Assembly (NCBI GenBank): GCA_049652385.1
Contig: JBASDX010000008.1
Location: 124,001-188,000 of the forward strand
From: DMER64 sp049652385
Lineage (GTDB): Bacteria > Bacteroidota > Bacteroidia > Bacteroidales > UBA932
Direction of reading: 5' to 3'
Length of the DNA stretch: 64,000 nucleotides
The translations under genes and the position numbers were made by a program. Under the pieces are notes generated by a model that worked only from the letters and a program-made list of their open reading frames with translations, was not told where the DNA came from and did not search any database. Position 1 is the first letter of the stretch, and each line of letters starts with the position of its first letter. Of this stretch, positions 24,716 to 31,996 are shown one piece after another.

Positions 24716-25555
24716 GTGAGTATATTATTACAGAGAACGTTAAGCGGTGTGGTGTTTATCGTACTCATGCTTTTGGGGTTGTTGGTGCACCCTTTTGGTT
24801 ATGCAGGCTTGATGTTGCTTTGCGTGGGGGTTATGACCTTTGAGTTTTATAGAATGTCTCTGGGTGGTTGGAATAGAACAGGGCAACTTTTTGGATTTTT
24901 GACGTGTGGGCTTTTGTTTTTGACAGGCTTTGCCGCAGCCGGATACGGAGCAGGAGCAGCCCGGATTTTATTTTTCATGCTTCCCTTACCGCTCATAACT
25001 GTATGGATAACCGTTTTGTATGATAAGTCGGACGATCTGCTTAAACATGCTGCTTTTTTATTTCTTCCGTTGTTATATATCTCTTTGCCTTTCTCGCTCT
25101 TTAATTTCATGGTCTTTCACCCGGAAAGGGGTTTTCAGGGCATACGGTTGTTGGCTCTTTTTATTATGCTTTGGGCATCTGATGTAGGAGGTTATATCAT
25201 TGGTATGACCTTCGGGCAAAAGAAAGGACATAAATTATTTCCCAGGATTTCTCCCAAGAAATCCTGGGAGGGTTTTATTGGCAGTATCGTATTTGCTCAG
25301 TTGGCAGCCTTAGTGGTATATTTTTGGAATCCCTTGTCCCTGACTTTGATGCACTATGTTATCCTTGCTCTTATAATCAGCGTGTTAGGAGTTTTTGGAG
25401 ATTTGATAGAATCGGTAATGAAAAGAAACTTTGGGGTAAAAGATACAGGAACCATTATGCCGGGCCACGGCGGCCTGCTGGACAGGTTTGATGGAGCACT
25501 TTTGGCGTTTCCCATAGCCATTGTATACGTATTATGGGTACAACAATATTTTTAG
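24716..25555 (+). CDS. cdsA: Phosphatidate cytidylyltransferase
   Basis: 279 residues, polytopic (about 7-8 membrane segments). It makes CDP-diacylglycerol from phosphatidate and CTP for phospholipid synthesis. Signature: SDVGGYIIG...KLFPRISPKKSWEG (about residues 158-184) and the C-terminal CDS motif GDLIESVMKRNFGVKDTG...GHGGLLDRFD. The start is GTG at 24716, 6 nt after the ftsH stop. It directly precedes psd in the same pathway. Confidence 0.95.
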   Translation: MSILLQRTLSGVVFIVLMLLGLLVHPFGYAGLMLLCVGVMTFEFYRMSLGGWNRTGQLFGFLTCGLLFLTGFAAAGYGAGAARILFFMLPLPLITVWITVLYDKSDDLLKHAAFLFLPLLYISLPFSLFNFMVFHPERGFQGIRLLALFIMLWASDVGGYIIGMTFGQKKGHKLFPRISPKKSWEGFIGSIVFAQLAALVVYFWNPLSLTLMHYVILALIISVLGVFGDLIESVMKRNFGVKDTGTIMPGHGGLLDRFDGALLAFPIAIVYVLWVQQYF

Positions 25556-25559
25556 TGAC

Positions 25560-26219
25560 ATGAGAATACATAAAGAAGGTATAGGAAGCTTTTTAGTTGT
25601 GGTTGTGTTTCTCGGAATCATTTTGGGAGCATTGTTTTTGTTTTCTGTACAAAACACATGGGTATACGTCGGGTATGCATTGGTAGCGGCCTATTTGATA
25701 TTCCAGCTACTTGTTTTCTTTCGTATTCCCAACAGAAATATACTTATTGAGGAGAACGGAGTGGTGGCACCGGCAGATGGAAAGATTGTGATGATTGAAG
25801 AAGTAATGGTGAATGAGTTTTTACAGGAAAAACGTCTGCAGGTTTCTATCTTCATGAACATTTTTAATGTGCATGTCAATTGGTATCCCTGCAGCGGTAC
25901 AATTGCTTATTACAAATATCATCCGGGAGAAAAAATGGTTGCCTGGCATCCTAAATCTTCAGAGAAAAACGAACATACGACGCTCTTTATCCACCAGGGC
26001 CAACATATGATAGGGGTACGGCAAATTGCAGGTTTGATTGCCAGACGTGTAGTATGCAAGGCTCAGGAAGGGAAACAGATATTACAAGGAAGTGAAATGG
26101 GGATTATTAAGTTTGGCTCCCGACTGGACATATTATTACCCTTAGATGCAGAAATTCACGTAAAACCGGGACAAAAGGTTTGGGGATGTGAAACTTTGCT
26201 GTCAACCCTTAAATCTTGA
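25560..26219 (+). CDS. psd: Phosphatidylserine decarboxylase proenzyme
   Basis: 219 residues, the short bacterial form that makes phosphatidylethanolamine. The start is taken at ATG 25560, 4 nt after the cdsA stop; the upstream part of the open frame lies inside cdsA. Two N-terminal membrane segments, then the catalytic domain (NVHVNWYPCSG, PGEKM). The self-cleavage site that makes the pyruvoyl group is the Ser of FGSR near residue 184. Paired with cdsA, it covers two steps of phospholipid synthesis. Confidence 0.93.
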   Translation: MRIHKEGIGSFLVVVVFLGIILGALFLFSVQNTWVYVGYALVAAYLIFQLLVFFRIPNRNILIEENGVVAPADGKIVMIEEVMVNEFLQEKRLQVSIFMNIFNVHVNWYPCSGTIAYYKYHPGEKMVAWHPKSSEKNEHTTLFIHQGQHMIGVRQIAGLIARRVVCKAQEGKQILQGSEMGIIKFGSRLDILLPLDAEIHVKPGQKVWGCETLLSTLKS

Positions 26220-26220
26220 T

Positions 26221-26868
26221 TCAGGAAATGGCCTCTATGGCTTTTATAGGATCTTTTGCCGAAAAAACGTAATTGCCCGCAACCAGGATATCAACCCCTC
26301 TTTTATATAAAGCTTCTGCCCGCTCAGCGTTGACACCGCCGTCAACCTGAATGAGAAAATCCAGATTCTTTTCTTTCCTCATGTTACGCAACAACTCAAT
26401 TTTGTCATAAGAGGTTTCAATAAACGCCTGACCACCAAATCCGGGGTTAACAGACATAATCAAAACGAGATCTGCATAATGAACGGCCTGTTCCAACAGG
26501 GATACGGGCGTAGCCGGATTGATGGCCACACCTGCTTTCATACCCAATCTTCTGATTTCCTGCAGATCACGGTTTAAGTGCGGACAGGTTTCGTAATGTA
26601 CTGTAAGCCAATCGATCCCTGCTTTTTTGTAACGTTCGAAATAACGGGATGGTTCAACCGTCATCAGGTGTGCATCCAACGGCTTTCCGGCTTGAGATGC
26701 GATGGCTTCTATGATCGGAAATCCATAAGAAATATTGGGAACAAAAACTCCGTCCATGATGTCCAGATGAAATCCCCATGCCGGGCTTTCGTTTACCATT
26801 TGGCACGATTGCGCCAGGTGGCTGAAGTCGGAAGAAAGTATGGATACAGAAACTCTTCTCATGGTCAT
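26221..26868 (-). CDS. rpe: Ribulose-phosphate 3-epimerase
   Basis: 215 residues, TIM barrel of the pentose phosphate pathway interconverting ribulose-5-P and xylulose-5-P. Motifs: VSILSSDFSHL at the N-terminus, FHLDIMDGVFVPN with the metal ligands, DAHLMTVEPSRY, MSVNPGFGGQAF and QVDGGVN near the phosphate site. The start ATG at 26868 overlaps the pepD stop (ATGA); a second ATG at 26862 is possible. Convergent with psd, 1 nt apart. Confidence 0.95.
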   Translation of the reverse strand: MTMRRVSVSILSSDFSHLAQSCQMVNESPAWGFHLDIMDGVFVPNISYGFPIIEAIASQAGKPLDAHLMTVEPSRYFERYKKAGIDWLTVHYETCPHLNRDLQEIRRLGMKAGVAINPATPVSLLEQAVHYADLVLIMSVNPGFGGQAFIETSYDKIELLRNMRKEKNLDFLIQVDGGVNAERAEALYKRGVDILVAGNYVFSAKDPIKAIEAIS

Positions 26869-28316
26869 ATACGCTTTAAAATTTCCACAAGCAAATCCCA
26901 GAATTTCTGTGTACTTACTATATCCAATCTTTCATCGGGTGAATGAGCTCCTTTTATGGTGGGACCAAAAGAAACCATGTCCAGGTGCGGAAACGCATCC
27001 AGGAAAATACCACATTCCAATCCGGCATGGATGGCTTTTACCTTGGCCGGCGTTTGAAATAAATCCCTGTAGGCTTTTTCACTTACCTTAAGTACGGGAG
27101 AGTTTGGATTAGGTGCCCAGCCCGGATATTCTCCTTCATGGGTTACTTTTGCTCCCGCCAAACGGAAAAGAGATTCTATGCGTGAGGCGGCATTTCTTCT
27201 GGCAGAGTTCAAAGCGCTGCGCTGGCTTGTGCCTATCCGGATGATTGCCTGTTCCGGATCCATACGTACAGAAGCCAGGTTTGTTGAAGTCTCGACAAGT
27301 CCCGGTATTTCTTTACTCATAGACAGAACCCCGTGTGGGCATGCATAGAGGGCGGCTATAACGTGCTGAACGGTCTTTTCATCTATACACATTTCCGGCA
27401 AAGTAACTTCCGAAATACTACCGGCCAGTTGCGGATCTGTATGTTGATGCTCCTTTTCCCATTCGGAAGAAAGTGTGTGAAACAGGTTTGTGAATGCTTT
27501 CGCATCTTTTTTATGCAAAACGCAGACAGCAGCAGCTTCACGTGCTATGGCATTTCGTTTGTTACCTCCTGAAATATGGCTTATGCCAAAAGCAAAACGT
27601 TCTCCGGCGTTCCATAAAAAACGGGCTAACGTTTGAACAGCGTTACAAATGTCTTTATGGATCTCATCTCCGCTATGGCCTCCGGTACCTCCTGAAATAT
27701 TAACCTTTAAGGCTATACCCTTTTCCTCAAAAGGAGCCGGCACTGTTTTATAAGAAAAATAGGCCGAGGTATCCACGCCTCCGGCACAGCCTATGAAGAT
27801 TTCTCCTTCGTCTTCCGAATCCAGATTAAGCAGGATACTCCCTTTCATAAATCCGGGAGCAACGGCTCTGGCACCGTCCAGACCGGTTTCCTCTTCAACG
27901 GTAAACAGACACTCCAGAGGACCGTGTTCCAGGGAATTATCATCCAATACAGCCAGCTGGGCAGCCACACCAATGCCGTCGTCGGCTCCTAAAGTGGTAC
28001 CTTCTGCTTTTAGCCATCCGTCTTCTATATAACATTTGATGGGGTCTTTTGCAAAATCAAAAACAGTTCCTTCGTTTTTTTCGCATACCATATCTGTATG
28101 GCTTTGTAAAATCACACCGGGTCTGTTTTCCTTTCCGGACGAGGCAGGCTTGGAAATGACTACGTTGCCTTTTGCGTCTGTTTTGTATGCCAATCCTCTT
28201 TCCTGGGCAAACGCTTCCAGATAACGGGTCATGTTGGCTTCGTTGCCACTTTCACGCGGGATTTTACATATTTCAAAAAAGAAATGAAATACAGATTGTG
28301 GTTCCGGAATTTTCAT
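26865..28316 (-). CDS. pepD: Aminoacyl-histidine dipeptidase (Xaa-His dipeptidase)
   Basis: 483 residues, peptidase family M20C, cytosolic. Zinc-ligand segments: LQSHTDMVCEKN (His, about 80), LGADDGIGVA (bridging Asp, about 117) and TVEEETGLDGA (catalytic Glu and ligand, about 148-151), plus a late His in the C-terminal AIHAGLECGIF. Splits dipeptides such as carnosine. Lies between dnaA (11 nt upstream) and rpe (4-nt overlap), so the three probably share a transcript. Confidence 0.95.
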   Translation of the reverse strand: MKIPEPQSVFHFFFEICKIPRESGNEANMTRYLEAFAQERGLAYKTDAKGNVVISKPASSGKENRPGVILQSHTDMVCEKNEGTVFDFAKDPIKCYIEDGWLKAEGTTLGADDGIGVAAQLAVLDDNSLEHGPLECLFTVEEETGLDGARAVAPGFMKGSILLNLDSEDEGEIFIGCAGGVDTSAYFSYKTVPAPFEEKGIALKVNISGGTGGHSGDEIHKDICNAVQTLARFLWNAGERFAFGISHISGGNKRNAIAREAAAVCVLHKKDAKAFTNLFHTLSSEWEKEHQHTDPQLAGSISEVTLPEMCIDEKTVQHVIAALYACPHGVLSMSKEIPGLVETSTNLASVRMDPEQAIIRIGTSQRSALNSARRNAASRIESLFRLAGAKVTHEGEYPGWAPNPNSPVLKVSEKAYRDLFQTPAKVKAIHAGLECGIFLDAFPHLDMVSFGPTIKGAHSPDERLDIVSTQKFWDLLVEILKRI

Positions 28317-28327
28317 GGTAAAAGCAT

Positions 28328-29743
28328 TTAGCCGTTTTTCAGCTGTTTCTCAATATCAGTAACGTATTGACGGAACATCCGGTCCGTATCCATCAAGTTG
28401 CTGACCGTATTGCAGGAATGTAATACGGTTGCATGGTCTTTGCCACCGATTAATGCACCTATGGTAGATAAAGAATTTTTAGTATGATTTCTGCTGAGGT
28501 ACATGGCAATTTGCCTGGCCTGGCAAATCTCGCGTTTACGTGTTTTTGACAACAGAATATCAGGTGAGATTTTAAAATATTGGCAGACGGTCTTTTGAAT
28601 CTCCTGTACAGTAATTTCTTTGGGTGTGTTACTTACCAGACGGTCCGTAATAACACGTGCCAGTTCCAGGGTAATAGGCTTTTTGTTGATGGTAGATTGT
28701 GCCAAAAGGGAACAAAAGGTCCCTTCAATTTCACGCACGTTTGTCGTTACCTGGCGGGCTATGAATTCAAGTACTTCTTTAGACACCTCAACGCCTTCGT
28801 TATAAGCTTTCTTCTCCAGAATGGCTAAACGTGTGGGATAGTCAGGTGATTGCAATTCAGCAGAAAGACCCCATTTAAACCGAGAAAGTAACCTGTCGTC
28901 CAAGTCTTTTAAATCAACCGGTGCTTTATCACTGGTAAGGATCAATTGTTTTCCTGATTGATGCAAATGATTGAAAATATTAAAATAGGCATTCTGTGTC
29001 CCGGGTTTACCGGCAAAATCCTGTACGTCATCTATAATCAGCACATCAATCATTTGATAAAAGCGCATGAAATCCGTCAATTTGTTTTTGATATTGACAG
29101 CATCCATAAATTGGATTTGAAACAGATTGGCAGATACGTAAAGCACTATTTTTTCAGGAAGCCTTTTCTTCACTTCTATTCCAATGGCTTGGGCCAAATG
29201 GGTTTTACCTAACCCCGATTTTCCATATATGAACAATGGGTTGAAGGGACCTCCCGGTTTTTCTGCAATACTCATGCCTGCAGTTCTGGCCAATCTGTTG
29301 CAGGATCCTTCCACAAAGTTATCAAATGAATAGGCCGCATTAAGCTGAGGGTTAATTTTCACTTGACGTAATCCCGGTACTACATAAGGACTGGCTACTT
29401 CGTCTTTGTTTATTTTTGTGAAAGGGATGGATTTGTTTTGGAAATTTCCCTGTCCCTGGTGAGGCATGGGTACTCCCTTGCTGTGGGAGTCCACTTTAAC
29501 ACAGTATTCCAGTTTGGCTGAATTACCCAATTCTTTTCTAAGGCAATGTCCTAAAAGATCAATGAAATGTTCTTCTATGTATTCCCTGAAAAAATGAGAA
29601 GGCACCTCAATGGTCAGGATGTTGTCCTTTAATTTCAAAGGCACAATGGGTTCAAACCATGTGCTGAAATTTGTAGATTGTATATTATCTTTGATAATAG
29701 ACAAGCAATTATTCCAGACAATCTTGTGGGGTGACAGGGACAT
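28328..29743 (-). CDS. dnaA: Chromosomal replication initiator protein DnaA
   Basis: 471 residues. Domain I about 1-85, a short linker, then AAA+ domain III with Walker A GKSGLGKT (174-181), Walker B VLIIDDVQDF (about 232-241) and sensor region DDRLLSRFKWGL. The C-terminal DNA-binding domain IV has the DnaA signature GKDHATVLHSCNTV (about residues 436-449). It opens oriC by binding DnaA boxes. No DnaA boxes are seen next to it. Followed by pepD after 11 nt. Confidence 0.97.
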   Translation of the reverse strand: MSLSPHKIVWNNCLSIIKDNIQSTNFSTWFEPIVPLKLKDNILTIEVPSHFFREYIEEHFIDLLGHCLRKELGNSAKLEYCVKVDSHSKGVPMPHQGQGNFQNKSIPFTKINKDEVASPYVVPGLRQVKINPQLNAAYSFDNFVEGSCNRLARTAGMSIAEKPGGPFNPLFIYGKSGLGKTHLAQAIGIEVKKRLPEKIVLYVSANLFQIQFMDAVNIKNKLTDFMRFYQMIDVLIIDDVQDFAGKPGTQNAYFNIFNHLHQSGKQLILTSDKAPVDLKDLDDRLLSRFKWGLSAELQSPDYPTRLAILEKKAYNEGVEVSKEVLEFIARQVTTNVREIEGTFCSLLAQSTINKKPITLELARVITDRLVSNTPKEITVQEIQKTVCQYFKISPDILLSKTRKREICQARQIAMYLSRNHTKNSLSTIGALIGGKDHATVLHSCNTVSNLMDTDRMFRQYVTDIEKQLKNG

Positions 29744-29953
29744 ATTGGGTTTTGGGGTTAAATTGTTACAAAAATGGTTGAAAAAAATGGTAAAAAAAAA
29801 TGAAAAACGCTTGTTTTTTTCAAAAATTCAATAACAGTCTAAGAATCAATAAGAAAAAAATAAAAACCCCAAATTCCTGTAAATCAGGCATGTGCAAAAT
29901 GGCTAAACCTGCTTTCTGTTGGCACATATGCTTTTGAGACAAAAAAGAAATTT
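29744..29953. other. AT-rich intergenic region upstream of dnaA
   Basis: A 210-bp gap, the largest in the window. The part near dnaA is very A/T-rich with oligo-A runs (about 29775-29870). The part near the MCE gene contains an imperfect inverted repeat (GCATGTGC near 29889 with GCACATATGC near 29923). I find no TTATCCACA-type DnaA box and no perfect TAnnTTTG on the minus strand. It must hold the dnaA promoter, but I cannot place it. No evidence that this is oriC. Confidence 0.4.
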
Positions 29954-30874
29954 TTAAAAAACAGAAATTTTAAGGTATTTTTTTGGGTTTTCACTAATCA
30001 GACGAACCAAAGAATCGGCCCTGGATAAAATATCGTTGAGAGTATGGTACAATTGAGGATTGGAAGTGAGCTGACCCAAAGTTCCTTCCGGATTGTTCAG
30101 ACCGCTTATCAGCTCTTTTAAACCATCAATAATGCCGGTCAGATCCGATTCCTTAATTTCCGAAGATATGCCTTCAACATGTTGCAGCGTGACAGCCAGC
30201 CGGTCTGCAGCCTTGTTCAGGTCAGTGAGCAAGGTGTCGGCTCCTGTAACTACACGGTCTATCGTTTTTTGATGACTGTTCAAAGATTTTGTAAAAGAAT
30301 TAATCTCTTTGAGAGCGTTGTTCAGGTAATGCAGGATATCACGGACATGGTCTCTGTTTTCCATATCCAGTACGTCATTAATTTGCGTAACCGTCACATC
30401 TAATTTAGAGAGGAGGTTGGTTATGTCTTTTTTAATAAATTCCAGATCGCCGGTAAGTAGAGCGCTTAAATCTCGTTGGATGCCGGAAGCCAGGGTGTCT
30501 CCTGAGCGGTGGTATCCGGGTTCCTCACCTAACAACAAACGCACGGACTTGCCGCCTAATATATCGGAACTGTATATTTCTGCAACAGTTCCCCGGGGCA
30601 GGGAAAAGCTTTTTTTTAGCTTGATTTTTACAACCATCTGTGTATTTTTCTGATCAAAGCTTATTTCGTCTACTGTTCCTGCAGTCAGCCCCAAAACAGA
30701 AACCGGACTGGTAGGTTCCAAACCACCAAGATTGGAATAAATAGCGTAATAGGTATTTGTTCCGCTAAAAAAATCTTTTCCTTTTAGAAATTGAATGGTA
30801 AAATACAGTGAGCCTATAATAAGTACTGCAAATAATCCTATTTTCAATTCGCGGGAAAAAAGCTTGTTTTTCAT
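29954..30874 (-). CDS. MCE/MlaD-family lipid-transport protein
   Basis: 306 residues: one N-terminal membrane anchor (about 10-28), a single MCE domain (about 38-115, YYAIYSNLGGLEPTSPVSVLGLTAGTV) and a long helical tail (about 150-290) typical of periplasmic MCE proteins. MlaD-type proteins form hexameric rings that carry phospholipids between membranes using an ABC transporter (MlaEF). No mlaE or mlaF gene is in the window. Lies 3 nt after the amidase gene in the same operon. Confidence 0.87.
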   Translation of the reverse strand: MKNKLFSRELKIGLFAVLIIGSLYFTIQFLKGKDFFSGTNTYYAIYSNLGGLEPTSPVSVLGLTAGTVDEISFDQKNTQMVVKIKLKKSFSLPRGTVAEIYSSDILGGKSVRLLLGEEPGYHRSGDTLASGIQRDLSALLTGDLEFIKKDITNLLSKLDVTVTQINDVLDMENRDHVRDILHYLNNALKEINSFTKSLNSHQKTIDRVVTGADTLLTDLNKAADRLAVTLQHVEGISSEIKESDLTGIIDGLKELISGLNNPEGTLGQLTSNPQLYHTLNDILSRADSLVRLISENPKKYLKISVF

Positions 30875-30877
30875 AAG

Positions 30878-31981
30878 TCATAGAATAATGGGTACAAGTT
30901 TGCCATTTTTTACGGCAATTACAAACGCATCCTTGAAAGACTCGGATTTCAGTTTTTTACAAAAAATATTTGCTTCTTCAAGAGCTGAGAAATCACCTAA
31001 AAAATATTTATAAGAATAAGTCTGATCCTCACAAACAATATATTGTGTATCCGGATGGGACGTGAATAACGTATGATTTTGTGGAAGAAGGGTTTTGGAG
31101 GCAGCAATTTGCACATGATAGCGTATACCGGCAGTTGCCGGTTCTTCTTTAGTTTGAAGTTGGAGGCTTCCGTTCCCCGCATACGTTCTCAAATAATCTT
31201 CAAACCCTAAAAAAAGGTGACGGGCCAGTTTTTTTTGACCGTCTGTGGAACCAAGCACTTTTTTGTCCGATGTGCTATTGATAAAACCAAGCTCCACAAG
31301 TATCGCAGGCATAGAGCAATAGGCCAGCACTACAAAGCCTCCTTCTTTCATCCCTCTGTCTTTTTCTGCACCTTGTAAGGGACCTTTACGTAAGGACTGC
31401 TGGATGCAGCTCCCCAAAATCCGGGATTGGCGCATAATGGCTTCTTTCTGAAAATTAAATACAATCATGGATTGGGGATTATCCGGGTCAAAACCTTCAT
31501 ATTTGGTTTTATAATCTTCTTCAAATTTGATGACTTCATTTTCTTTCAATACCACATCGTAGCTGTCATCCTTTCTCAGACTTCTGTCTCCGCCAAAGAC
31601 CCATGTCTCCGGTCCTACGGTAACGGTTGTGCTTTTTCTTGCAGAATTGACGTGGATAGAAATAAATACGTCCGCATGTTGTTCAGATGCCATGATACCG
31701 CGTTTGTCCAAATCTACAGCAATGTCTTTGTTACGCGTATAAATCACTTCTATTTCCGGATAATGGGTGTTTATTTCCTGCCCCAGGTATTTGGCTACCG
31801 ATAAATTGACATCTTTTTCTCTAATCTTTTTATCCGGACTTAAAGCACCCGGATCTCTTCCCCCATGTCCGGGATCTATAACTACTTTGCGGATTACGGG
31901 ACCTGAAAATACTTGTCCCAGGATGGCATGCGAATTGCAGATACTAAGAAGAGCCGCCAGTAAGGGAATCAGTTTTTTCAT
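30878..31981 (-). CDS. N-acetylmuramoyl-L-alanine amidase with C-terminal SPOR-like domain
   Basis: 367 residues from ATG 31981, which begins a clean signal peptide (MKKLIPLLAALLSICNSHA); the open frame extends 54 nt further but would bury it. Amidase_3 domain about 30-255: VIDPGHGGRDPGA (zinc His), REKDVNLSV (zinc Glu), SIHVNSA (zinc His), VELGFINS (catalytic Glu). A C-terminal SPOR-like domain (about 290-367, RYHVQIAAS... FVIAVKNGK) would bind denuded septal glycan. Hydrolyses the MurNAc-L-Ala bond during division. Promoter at 32011 lies within the divergent lptD gene. Confidence 0.92.
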   Translation of the reverse strand: MKKLIPLLAALLSICNSHAILGQVFSGPVIRKVVIDPGHGGRDPGALSPDKKIREKDVNLSVAKYLGQEINTHYPEIEVIYTRNKDIAVDLDKRGIMASEQHADVFISIHVNSARKSTTVTVGPETWVFGGDRSLRKDDSYDVVLKENEVIKFEEDYKTKYEGFDPDNPQSMIVFNFQKEAIMRQSRILGSCIQQSLRKGPLQGAEKDRGMKEGGFVVLAYCSMPAILVELGFINSTSDKKVLGSTDGQKKLARHLFLGFEDYLRTYAGNGSLQLQTKEEPATAGIRYHVQIAASKTLLPQNHTLFTSHPDTQYIVCEDQTYSYKYFLGDFSALEEANIFCKKLKSESFKDAFVIAVKNGKLVPIIL

Positions 31982-31982
31982 A

Positions 31983-31990
31983 TATATTTG
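31983..31990 (+). promoter_or_regulatory. -7 box TATATTTG for lptD
   Basis: A perfect TAnnTTTG lying in the 15 bp between the two divergent start codons. It ends 6 nt before the lptD ATG (31997), so the message should be leaderless or nearly so. The box begins one base after the amidase start codon. Confidence 0.65.
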
Positions 31991-31996
31991 CAGTTT

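Noticed and set aside
29744..29953. Candidate oriC upstream of dnaA
   Set aside because: The region is AT-rich, but I see no DnaA boxes, and dnaA is often not next to oriC in Bacteroidota. A GC-skew analysis over the whole chromosome would be decisive.
31988..31996. TTG start for lptD giving three extra residues
   Set aside because: It overlaps the perfect -7 box TATATTTG, so it would not be transcribed. ATG 31997 is preferred.
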